NCBI GenBank assembly: GCA_028015205.1
Contig: CM051511.1
Location: forward strand, 31,922,001-31,986,000
Direction of reading: 5' to 3'
From: Mytilisepta virgata
Taxonomy: Eukaryota > Mollusca > Bivalvia > Mytilida > Mytilidae
Length of the DNA: 64,000 bases
The notes beneath the pieces are model-generated. The model was not told the DNA's origin. It saw only the letters and a list, made by a program, of their open reading frames with translations, and did not search any database. The translations under genes were made by a program, and so were the position numbers. Position 1 is the first letter of the stretch. Every line of letters begins with the position of its first letter. This document shows positions 22,049 to 31,561 of the stretch, piece after piece.

Positions 22049-22089
22049 TTGCCGTTTTGCATATTCCCGATAAATGCATGTGCTAACAT

Positions 22090-22286
22090 GGACAGTAGCT
22101 TTTACATAGGTCAAGGTTGGCCGTATCGTGAATTCTTATATAAAAAAAAGACATCACGCTCCTTGTATGCAGTTGGCAATATGGACGGGTACGAGACGGA
22201 CGACATTTTGAGTCAGGCGTTGGAATTGGTAGAAGAGACTGAAGATAACGCAATATTTATAACCCAAAGTGCTTATCAGTCTGATA
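22090..22286 (+). CDS. Possible coding exon or element ORF (unrecognised)
   Basis: An open frame reads MDSSFYIGQGWPYREFLYKK and later MDGYETDDILSQALELVEET, then DNAIFITQSAYQSDKG with GTACAAGT as a possible donor. The acidic, helical-looking composition looks coding, and the last 16 codons recur out of context at about 23127. I do not recognise the family; it may be the first exon of a transposable element that was partly duplicated, or chance. Confidence 0.35.
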
Positions 22287-23110
22287 AAGGTACAAGTAAT
22301 CATAAATGGATTTACATGTTTTAAAAAAAAGCCCCCCCCCCCCCACCATTAAACAAACTTTCATATTCGAACATACTGAGGGATAAGTGTGTCTGGATTA
22401 GAGACTCCGACGGCCTCCCTTTTTAGTAATATTTTTTTAATTCAAAATTGATGCTAAATATTTTTTTCATATTGGGATTTCCTGAAATATGTTTTTTAAT
22501 ATGTCTTAAGACAATTAGTAGTGAAAACTATTAGTAATTACTTGTGTATTAAAATATTAAAAAATTTTTCTATTGATATGAATAACAACAGACTGTGCTT
22601 TCGGGATGTAGAAGCAGGGGTTTCCAGAAACCCCACTCGTCACACCCTGTTGTCAAAATCCATTGTTATTCGTTTAAAATTAAACAATATCTAGTGTTTA
22701 CATTGAACATGGTATTGAATAAAAGACAATTATTTTTAATATATTCTAATAATTAATGTTTGCACGGAAAAAAATCAATGGTTGCTTCAATGAAATAGAC
22801 ATAACAGTTACTTATACAGAGGGCGTTATCGTGAAACATAGTCCTAGGGACGGTAGTCTTGACTTCAACACCGATAATGCCCTCGCATGTGGCTCGGGTA
22901 TTACCGGTGTTTCAGTCTATACTTCTGTCCCTTGGGCAGTCTATATGTCATGATAATGCCCTCTGCAAAATTAACTATTATATCAATAGTAATCGTTTAA
23001 CTGAGCGATACAAGAATCGTGTGGTCTTTAATCTATTACATGAATATTGCTGAGTTTGACATCATTTAATGTAAAAACTGCAACATCGTCCTTCCTGTCA
23101 TGTGTGCACG
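22240..23110 (+). repeat. Segmental direct duplication, copy 1
   Basis: The block starting AATATTTATAACCCAAAGTG, a C-run, TAACATTAAACAAACTTTCA-like sequence, then (after a gap) the foldback element and GACATCATTTAATGTAAAAA recurs in the same order in copy 2 at 23118-23830. Copy 1 is longer; material between about 22430 and 22660 is missing or replaced in copy 2. Confidence 0.85.
22795..22995. mobile_element. Foldback element inside duplication copy 1
   Basis: The left arm CAGAGGGCGTTATCGTGAAA at 22817 is inverted as TCATGATAATGCCCTCTG ending at 22965. Pairing continues outward (ATAACAGTTA / TAACTATTAT) and inward (AACACCGATAATGCCC / GGGTATTACCGGTGTTTC), making most of about 190 bp one imperfect palindrome. 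Non-coding. Confidence 0.82.
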
Positions 23111-23117
23111 CTAGTAT

Positions 23118-23830
23118 GAAATAAAATATTTATAACCCAAAGTGCTTATCAGTCTAATGAAAGTAATCATAAATGTACTTCACATGTTTTATTAAAAAAG
23201 CCCCCCCCCCCTTAACATTAAACAAACTTTCATATTCGAACATACTGAGGGATAGATGTGTCTGGATTGGAAACTATGAAGTATAACAATAGAACTGGGG
23301 TGTAACAAGTGATAATTCTCGTTGTTTCTTTTAGAGCAATGCTCTATTTTTAAAACGCACAAGTGATTCATCAAAAGTTTAAAATTAAACAATATCCAGT
23401 GTTTACATTGAATGTGGTCTTGAATTAAAGACAAAGTCAGACAATTCTTTTAAATATATTCTCATAATTAGTGTCTGCACACAAAAAATCCATGGTTTCT
23501 TCAATGAAATAGACATAATAGTTACTTATACAGAGGGCGTTACCGTGAAACATAGACACCCCTAGGGACAGTAGTATTAACTTTAACATCGATAATGCCC
23601 GGGTCGGGTATTACCGGTGTTTCAGTCTATACTTCTGTCCCTTGGGCAGTCTATATGTCATGATAATGCCCTCTGAAAAATTAACTATTATATCAATAGT
23701 AATCGTTTAACTGAGCGATACAAGAATCGGGTGGTCTTTAATCTATTACATGAATATTTCTGAGTTTGACATCATTTAATGTAAAAACTGCAACATCGTC
23801 CTTCCTGTCATGTGTGCATGCTAGTATGAA
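23118..23830 (+). repeat. Segmental direct duplication, copy 2
   Basis: Matches 22240-23110 block by block, with small insertions and deletions in the C-run and a shortened middle. It contains its own copy of the foldback element (about 23508-23715). Confidence 0.85.
23508..23715. mobile_element. Foldback element inside duplication copy 2
   Basis: Same palindrome as at 22795-22995, with the left arm CAGAGGGCGTTACCGTGAAA and the right arm ending ATGATAATGCCCTCTG. A few bases are deleted at the apex. Confidence 0.82.
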
Positions 23831-24374
23831 ATACAACTCCTTTGAACACCTGGTTAGTAAAAAGATTATTAATACGGTTAGAAATATTTGACAGTATATG
23901 CTTAACATATTTTACCCGATTTGAATTTCGCTTATTCATGTTTGACGTATCATTTTGTTCACTGTAGAATGACCAGCTCAGTTCAGTTGTAAGCCTTTTC
24001 TTACTAATATTAAACGTAAACTTGTTATCTATTGCTGTAGAATTGTTTAAAAACGGAGACAAGAAACCCCTCCCCGTATATATTTTCTTTAAAACAGTTA
24101 TTTTTCTTTTTGTCATTTTGGAGTTGAAGCAATCAATTAACGCCATCCAATAGATGGATATTCAGACGAAAATAACATAAAAGACTAAAAAACTCAACCT
24201 ATTATCAACAGAGAGTCAGTAGAGTCCGATTTGGTCCAACCACTAAAAGTTATGGGGCATTACCCGTTTTAAAGGTACAAATATAACAACTCCAACCTGC
24301 TTATCTTTATCCTGACCCTCTGATATAAGAAAAAACATACCATAAATTAAAGCAAACACATAAACAATACATAG

Positions 24375-24475
24375 TCATTGTCGGAAAATATATAATTTAT
24401 TTGGGCGAGCTTTAGCGAGCCTTTTCTCGTGTTTCGCAGCGAGCCCAAATAACTGTTATATTTTCCGAAAATGAT
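24375..24475. repeat. Foldback palindrome with GAGC-rich apex (1)
   Basis: TCGGAAAATATATAA...TTATTTGGGCGAGC on the left pairs with GCGAGCCCAAATAA...TATTTTCCGA on the right, around the apex TTTAGCGAGCC. About 100 bp, non-coding. It is followed by TTATCCTGCAA, which also follows the foldback at 59191-59336. Confidence 0.82.
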
Positions 24476-25410
24476 TTTGTTTTCTTTATCCTGCAATCCC
24501 CTTTAGATGCGTAAAATGCCTTAAAATTATGTTTGAAGTTGAAATCCAAGTGCCGTGAAATCGCGGGAAACGCCACGACGTCATCTGGTACATTCAGACC
24601 AATCCTCGCGCTCTTCATGTAAACAAGTAACAGTAGACTTTATAAGGTCATTGACCTTATACGATTAAGTTTATTCTACCCTTGTTATTAGACCTGAAAA
24701 GGCTTGATTGCAGGATAAAGTATAATTATTAACAAGGTGTCGGATATGCATATGAAATACTGCATAATTAACCTGTATTTTATTTTCTTTGTTAATTAAT
24801 TCTCTTGTTTTTATGAGCATCACTATATTTTCAAACAATATCAAGAAAAGCAAATATGACCGGTCAAGACTAAACTGTTGTTATGATCAGTTCGTCGTTG
24901 GTAAATTGTATAATGATTTAGAACGGATATGAACTGATTTTAACCTGTTTTGATTGGCTGTAGGGCGATATATCATGTTTTTGTTTTTTTATCTCTGGAA
25001 TTTATCTGTAAATTTCGATACTGATGGAATCAAAACAAGCAAGATTAAACAAGACAGACATAACAGAAAAAGCCATTTAAGATCGAAATTTGTTTGATTT
25101 CATACATAAAATAGATTTTGGTGAAACTGTTTAACCTGGTTTTATAATTTCCTATGTCAACCAGAACAGACAGAGAAAAGGAATATGGCTTTACAACCCT
25201 TCATTACCGGTCAAGAATAATTGTGATCAGTCTATATTTCCAAAAAAGTTTGAACTGGTCTTAACCAGTCTTGTTTGACAGCAAGGCGACATCTTATCTT
25301 GACTTTACAAGCAAGATCAAACTTGGAAAACAGAATCATGATGTTTTAAACATTGTTGTTAAACGTATATATCTTTATCGAATAATATGTACATATTATC
25401 AGGTTTTCTG

Positions 25411-25535
25411 CAAACGTATATCGTAAAATATCAGCCGCGAGACACAATGTGAAGCTTTTTCGGCGAGTGAGCGTAGCGAACGAGCTAAAAAGCTTCATAT
25501 TGTGTCGAGCGGTTTATATTTTACAATATTTGTTT
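25411..25535. repeat. Foldback palindrome with GAGC-rich apex (2)
   Basis: The arm CGTAAAATATCAGCCGCGAG then ACACAATGTGAAGC pairs with GCTTCATATTGTGTCGAGCG then GTTTATATTTTACAAT. The apex reads GGCGAGTGAGCGTAGCGAAC. Arms of about 50 bp carry only a few mismatches. Confidence 0.87.
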
Positions 25536-25989
25536 GAAGAAAACTTGATGATAAATTTATCGTATTGTTAACTAGCAATCTTAATGGAATTTCTTACTTT
25601 TCAATGGCCATCTGCCTATAACCGGATGTTTTCCTGATATATTCGGGTCAACGTTGGGTCAAACATTATGATTTCGCTGACATATTCGGGTCAGCTCATA
25701 TTCGGGCCGGGTAAACTCTTTACGACGTCACAGTGCCGAAATATGGGAAATTGTGAAGGCCTCAGCAGGTCGATATAGGCATGGGGAAATACGATAAAGG
25801 ATGAGAGTCAGTGCCGTCATGTCGTTCTTACGTCACCTATAAATGAATTTAACGTGCCTTTATTCTTGCAGCTACATGCATGTAATTCAAGCAATTTACT
25901 ATTCAGACATTTTACAGTAATGCCAATGTAACTACAATTATCTTGATGTAGCCTTGATGTAGCCTGTATTTTGTTTATACATGTTCATA

Positions 25990-26375
25990 TTAAGGATGAT
26001 CGCTGGACATAAATAGGATATGAAATAGATGTTTTAGTTTGAGAAATATGAATAGTAAACCAATCAGCAAGAAAAAATATAGGTTCATGTGCTCATTTTA
26101 GAACTATAAGGCCTTGAAAATTTGCAGGAAATGGGTTTTCTCTGGATTGTTCATTGTCTTTGCATTGAAACCTTCAGTCTCTCAAAAATGTATGAAAAAA
26201 TAAAAAGGATATCATAAAATTTTGTCAAATACCATTTTAATATATATATGATTGAATTATAAAAGAAAAAGTGGTGGTTCATGGGCAAAAAATTCATGTT
26301 TAAGAAATGGATAAAACCCGAGGATTCCGAAAATCTGACAAAAAGACCAAAACATGACCAGCCAGCATCCTTAAA
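25990..26375. mobile_element. TTAA-flanked MITE (GGATGxTCGCTGG family), copy 2
   Basis: 386 bp, starts TTAAGGATGATCGCTGG and ends CCAGCCAGCATCCTTAA. It is near-identical to the reverse complement of 17518-17893 over most of its length. Confidence 0.88.
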
Positions 26376-26784
26376 TTGTGAGAAAATTGGATATACCCAT
26401 AGGATGATTGTAACTATGGTCTTCGTATATACTTGGTTTTTGTGAAATAATATTTAATTTCTATATTAATTTGTCTCTTTTAAAAAGGTAACAAAAACAT
26501 ATAAAAAATAAATTGAAAAAAAACTACCTACTCTTAATTTACATATTTTTTATTTGGTCTTGATCTCTATTGTTTCTTCCGTAAATGGCTATTTTCAGTT
26601 GATGACCCATTGGAGATACAACCTCATCTCCCAGTGCATGAGGCCTCATTTTCAACTGCTTTAAGACCAATCAAATGCACATATCGGGCATAACGTTATT
26701 TAACTTCGTAGAGTCTGCTCATTGAATTTACCTAGGTACAGGAAACTTAAAAATCGAGTATTTACGGAAGAAATAGGTACTTAT

Positions 26785-26909
26785 ACTTGTTCAGAAGAAG
26801 AACTGGAACTCGTTTTTAAAATTCAGCGTCTTTTCCCTCTGCTCCACTTGGGAAAGACGTGAATTTTAAAAACTCGTTGAAGATTTTCCAGTCTTCACTT
26901 TGAACAGTG
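26785..26909. repeat. Foldback palindrome (3) next to the LINE 3' end
   Basis: Left arm CTTGTTCAGAAGAAGAACTG ... CTCGTTTTTAAAATTCAGCG, right arm GTGAATTTTAAAAACTCGTT ... CTTCACTTTGAACAGTG. The apex CTCTGCTCCACTTGGGAAAG is short. The LINE tail begins about 10 bases beyond the right arm. Confidence 0.85.
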
Positions 26910-27161
26910 CGGTTTTAATACGAAATACGAAATACGAAATATTTATTTGTTGTAACACATTTACAGTAAATGGTTATAACACATACAATACACATAATAT
27001 CCATATAATGGTATTTATATGGATGTAGAAATTAAACTAATACTATAATAAACTTATAGACTATAGCTAGATATATGTGAACTTGGAGCGACAGTGGCAA
27101 GCTAATATAATTAGTTACAATTTGTAATAAAAATGAATGATAGTAAAATCTCTTATAGTGG

Positions 27162-27738
27162 TTAACTAGATTCCTGACATTTATTTATGTAATCAATTAC
27201 TGCTTTCAGTATTATTTTAGAGTTACTGTTTAGAAGATTAACTATATTATTTTCATTTAAAACATTAAAGTTTTTCAAGGTACAATTGACCTTTTGGTTC
27301 AGTTCTGTTCTATAATTTCTATAGGAAGGACAATGAATAAAAAAATGCATTTCATCTTCAATTTGGGAAGTACTGCATTTTTTACATATCCTTTCGTTTT
27401 TAGGAATATTTTTATACCGTCCTCTTTCTATTGACAGAGGATGAGCACTAATTCTGTATTTACAGATTATAGATCGGTCTGATTGGAATTTACAGATATC
27501 TACATAGTGTGGTCTTTGATTAAATTTATAGATATAATTGTAGAAAGACAATTTATTACTATTTGCCAAGCAACTATTTCGATTTTGCAAGGCTTGGTCA
27601 TATATTCTTTGCTTGAAGTTTCTTATATTTTTGGTAATATTTGTTTCATTATTTGTAACATAGCTGAAACCTAATTCTCCAATCCATTTTTTGGTGGCTG
27701 TTATCCATGGATTATTTTGAGGGATTATTAAAAAACTT
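27162..27738 (-). pseudogene. LINE ORF2 C-terminal part, out of frame with the main ORF2
   Basis: The reading frame from about 27738 down to 27162 continues the ORF2 protein after the main frame stops at 27712. It includes NPWITATKKWIGELGFSY, a basic stretch, then a Cys/His motif CKKCSTSQIEDEMHFFIHC typical of the end of many non-LTR ORF2 proteins. A T-run (A-run at 27730-27735 on the plus strand) at the junction is the likely site of a one-base indel. The frame ends at a normal stop near 27162, so the only visible damage in ORF2 is this shift. Confidence 0.82.
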
Positions 27739-30618
27739 ATGGGCTAAACTGTTCTTAGAATTAGAAATATGGTCAAGAAATTTTAGAGTTAATAGTTTTA
27801 TCTTTTCTCTTAAGGGATATCGGTTGAGTTCAGCTAGACAGGCAACATTTGTAGCTTTGCTATGGACTCCTAGTATTTCTTTAATAAACTTTATATGTAG
27901 ATGCTCAAAGGTGTCTGTATCCATCAGATTGCAATACGGCCCCCAGACTTCACATCCGTAGAGTGTTATAGGGGCGACTAATGTGTCAAATAGTTTTTCT
28001 AATAAGTTGCAAGGATTATTAAGTCCTATAGTTTTCTTTATTTTAAACCATGCTTTACGTCCCTTCTCCATTAATAATTTGGTGGTAAGATTTATGTTAC
28101 CTGTATGTTTTAACGTTATACCAAGATAACAATATGAATTTACAGTTTCGAGAAAAGTATTATTAATGCTGAAAGAATTTAAGTGAGTTTTACCATTTGA
28201 ATTAAAAATAATGACTTTTGACTTCTGTTCATTTATCTCCAACTTCCAAGAGGAGCAAAACTGATTTAGAGCATCAAGAGATGTTTGTAATCCATTTTGG
28301 GTGCTTGACAATAATATAATATCATCTGCATAAAGAAGAGAATTAATTGAAATGTTTCCGATAGTAATTGGGTCTGTTTGGCAGTTATTCAAATTTGAAA
28401 CAACATCATTAACATAGAGATTAAATAGGATGGGGCTAAGTACGTCACCTTGTTTTACTCCACATTTTGAAACAAATTTTCGGCTTAAACCGTTTTGGAA
28501 TTTTATTCTACAGATAGGGTCTTGATACATTGAATATATTATTTTAAAAATCTTTGTTGGGAAATTGTTTACAAATAGTTTGTAAAAGAGACCTTCGCGC
28601 CAGACTGTGTCGAATGCCTTCCTTAGATCAATGAAAGCAGCAAATACTTTCTTTTTATTGGCTTTGTATGTGTCAATGATTGATTTGACAGTGAAAATGT
28701 GATCAGTGGTTCTGGATTTTTCTTTGAAACCTATTTGATTTTCACAAATGAGATTATTACTATCAGTGAATTTTATGATTCTTGCCAATAAAACCTTGTT
28801 GAATAATTTTCCTAGATTGGAGGTTAGTGAGATTCCTCTATAGTTTGATGGATTAGCTTTATCACCTTTTTTATGTATTAATGATATATAACTTTCATTC
28901 CATAGTTTGGGGAATTGACCTTTTTTAAAGATTAAATTAAAAAGTTTTTGAAGTGGTTCAAGTAACTGATTTGTTCCATATTTAAGCATTTCATTAGAAA
29001 TTAGATCACTGGCTGTTGATTTTCCATTTTTTAGGATTTTAATAGCTTTAGTAATTTCCTCTTTATTAATGGGTTCGTCATACAAATTCATGTTGTGATC
29101 CTCTATCTTATTTAAATTTTCCATATAATTGTTTAATTGAGCTCTTATAGATATGTGGGATTTGCTATCTGGGATATGATCAGAGTGTTTATTGATTTTT
29201 TCAAAGAATTGAACAAACTCTTCTTTATTTGAAATATTTTCTTCATTATTTGTAGTTGATTTATTAAGTTTATTAACCAAGTTCCAAAATGTTTTTGGGT
29301 CATTGTCAATGTTTGAACAAATCTTATCACAAATTTTATTTTTAAATCTTTTTTCTTCTTTTTTACAAGTTCTTCTGTATCTAGAAAGAAAAGAGTAGTA
29401 TTTTATTCTATATTGTGTGTTATTAGGGTATTTGTTCACTAAAGAGAGGTAACTTTTCACTGTGTTTCTGAGATCATGACAAGAGTCAGAAAACCATTCA
29501 TTCTTTTTTGTCTTTTTCTTTTTTTGGGGCAATTTTCCCTTAATGAATTTAGCAGACATTGTGGCTGCTTCGTGTAGTACTGAATTGAGTTTTGTTAAGG
29601 CCAAATCAATATTTTCATTATTATCATGTAAGAAATCTTCAAGTTTATTTTTTATTGGTTCACTTTGAATGTAAGCTTTATAGTTTTCAATTGCTGTATT
29701 GTCCCAGATATATTTTCCTGGAAAGGGGGTCAGATCACTTCTATCTAGTTTATTATAAAAGCAAGTTAGTAGGCAACAGTTAATTAGACAATGGTCAGAT
29801 ATATTTGTTAGATCATTTACTGTAAAACTACAGATGCCTTGTAATAGGCCTGTAGACACAAGAGTATAGTCAACAACACTACTACCATTGTAGGTTGTAC
29901 AAGTATATTTTCCTTGAATATCTCCAATTGTACGACCATTAAGGATTCTCAAACTTGTTTCTTTGCAAAGATTAAGTAGCTCTTTACCACTTTTATTGGA
30001 TAGTTTCTTGTCCATGTTATTTCGTGGGGAGGGGGAGTCAATTATATAATTTTGATCATCAAAGTGGGGGTGTTCAGAATCATCGGCAGCAACGAAATCC
30101 GGATTTGAGCCTGTGTAGGCGTTGAAATCGCCTTGAACAATTATATCACCTAATGAACTGTAGTGTTCAATATCACTAAGCAGTATTGAGTATAACTCGT
30201 TTAGGTCTTGATTGTTACTAGCTGAATTTTCGGGTGAAAAATAAACAATTCCAAGGAAGACATCACGTTTAAGATTGAAGAAAGATTTAAGAAGTTTAAT
30301 CCAAACAATATCCGTATTTTTAATGGGCAATTTGGATATTCCATTTTTAAGTTCAGATTTGACATATATAGAAATGCCACCAGAAGATCTTCTGGCTTTT
30401 TTATGTTTTTTCCTTGTACTATTGGATATTGAAGTAAAACCTGTAATATTAATTTCAGGGTTGTCACTGCCGCACCAAGTTTCGACTAAACTTAACACAT
30501 GCACTTTACAAACATCTTTAAGAAATGAATCATCAATGGCTTTGTTATTAGAAAATCCATGAACATTCCACAATGCAATATTTAGATTTGCATAATTTTT
30601 GTCAATGGGTTTAGGCAT
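27712..30618 (-). CDS. LINE ORF2: endonuclease plus reverse transcriptase (frame-shifted near its end)
   Basis: The ORF2 polyprotein nicks target DNA and copies the element RNA by target-primed reverse transcription. The N-terminal APE-type endonuclease shows LNIALWNVHGFS, SLVETWCG, the catalytic-loop motif GDFNAYTG (about residue 163) and SDHCLINC (about residue 275). A basic linker follows, then RT motifs: PSNYRGISLTSNLGKLFNKV, AAFIDLRKAFDTVW, GVKQGDVLSPILFNLYVND and the catalytic YADDIILLSS (about residue 763, at 28321-28332). The frame is open for 968 codons with no internal stop, ending early at 27712 because of a frameshift; the intact form would be about 1150 residues. The ATG at 30618 is the first in frame. 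Catalytic residues of both enzymes appear present. Confidence 0.95.
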   Translation of the reverse strand: MPKPIDKNYANLNIALWNVHGFSNNKAIDDSFLKDVCKVHVLSLVETWCGSDNPEINITGFTSISNSTRKKHKKARRSSGGISIYVKSELKNGISKLPIKNTDIVWIKLLKSFFNLKRDVFLGIVYFSPENSASNNQDLNELYSILLSDIEHYSSLGDIIVQGDFNAYTGSNPDFVAADDSEHPHFDDQNYIIDSPSPRNNMDKKLSNKSGKELLNLCKETSLRILNGRTIGDIQGKYTCTTYNGSSVVDYTLVSTGLLQGICSFTVNDLTNISDHCLINCCLLTCFYNKLDRSDLTPFPGKYIWDNTAIENYKAYIQSEPIKNKLEDFLHDNNENIDLALTKLNSVLHEAATMSAKFIKGKLPQKKKKTKKNEWFSDSCHDLRNTVKSYLSLVNKYPNNTQYRIKYYSFLSRYRRTCKKEEKRFKNKICDKICSNIDNDPKTFWNLVNKLNKSTTNNEENISNKEEFVQFFEKINKHSDHIPDSKSHISIRAQLNNYMENLNKIEDHNMNLYDEPINKEEITKAIKILKNGKSTASDLISNEMLKYGTNQLLEPLQKLFNLIFKKGQFPKLWNESYISLIHKKGDKANPSNYRGISLTSNLGKLFNKVLLARIIKFTDSNNLICENQIGFKEKSRTTDHIFTVKSIIDTYKANKKKVFAAFIDLRKAFDTVWREGLFYKLFVNNFPTKIFKIIYSMYQDPICRIKFQNGLSRKFVSKCGVKQGDVLSPILFNLYVNDVVSNLNNCQTDPITIGNISINSLLYADDIILLSSTQNGLQTSLDALNQFCSSWKLEINEQKSKVIIFNSNGKTHLNSFSINNTFLETVNSYCYLGITLKHTGNINLTTKLLMEKGRKAWFKIKKTIGLNNPCNLLEKLFDTLVAPITLYGCEVWGPYCNLMDTDTFEHLHIKFIKEILGVHSKATNVACLAELNRYPLREKIKLLTLKFLDHISNSKNSLAHKFFNNPSK

Positions 30619-31401
30619 TTATAGAAAAAATTACCATTTAAGGATGTAAAATGGGTTTGTTAATGAGTGCTTTGGATAGTTTTCACTTTCATATATGAAT
30701 TATATGTATATTTTGAATTTAATCATTAATTTTTCGTTGGGGGTATAAAATTATTTTAAAGCATGTTTGGCAAAAATTAAAGTTAATTTCCCATTGCTTA
30801 ATATGTATGGACATGATGGAAAAGTACATTTTGATAATAATATACAGTATACAAATGTATATAGAAGTACACATATAAGTACACATATAATGATAAATGG
30901 CTATAGTAAATCATTATATACATGTAGATAATAATTGGAAATTTTTTTTTTTTTTTTTTTTTTTATGGTGTACTGATATTAAAAGCATGATTGATTTTTC
31001 AATAATGTACAATGCCAAATGTGTTTATTACTTAAATTGTTGAAGAAGTAAAGAAAGTTTATCCAAAACCAGGATTTAGCTGATTCTCTATACAAGTATA
31101 TATAATCATGTTAGATATAATAAATAATGACTAGAATCGTGTAGCTATAAATGGAATAATTTTTACTATGTGCTGGTGAAGCACGGTTGATTTATAAACT
31201 TGATCACGGCCAAAAGTGTTTTATTCTCTATTTCGGTACACCATAAACATGTCAAATACAATACATAATGACTAAATACATATCATATGGAAGGAAGGAT
31301 AACTCTAATCTCTTATATAGATTTAGTGAGTACCATTTATCTCCATTCGAACTTTTAAAACTAATCCCTCTCTCTAATGGGTCAGTATATGTTTATATAT
31401 G

Positions 31402-31434
<33 letters not shown>

Positions 31435-31561
31435 AAAAAACAAAAAAACAACTTGTAAGTTTAGTATAAAATTATCCCTCCTTATAGGATTTAGAGATGA
31501 AACTAATGTTTACATGACCAGTATAAATGATTGATTCTGAATATTAATTTGACAAAAGAAT
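30619..31561 (-). other. Long ORF1-ORF2 spacer of the LINE
   Basis: About 940 bp without coding content lies between the two element ORFs. It contains homopolymer runs (T-run near 30943-30963; A-run near 31401-31432 on the plus strand followed by AAAAAACAAAAAAACAAC). Spacers in this class are usually much shorter, so it may contain an old insertion or an internal regulatory stretch. I could not identify an inserted element by its ends. Confidence 0.5.

Noticed and set aside
23808..24146. 112-codon minus-strand open frame
   Set aside because: Basic Asn/Ser/Lys-rich product overlapping the end of the segmental duplication; no family signal.
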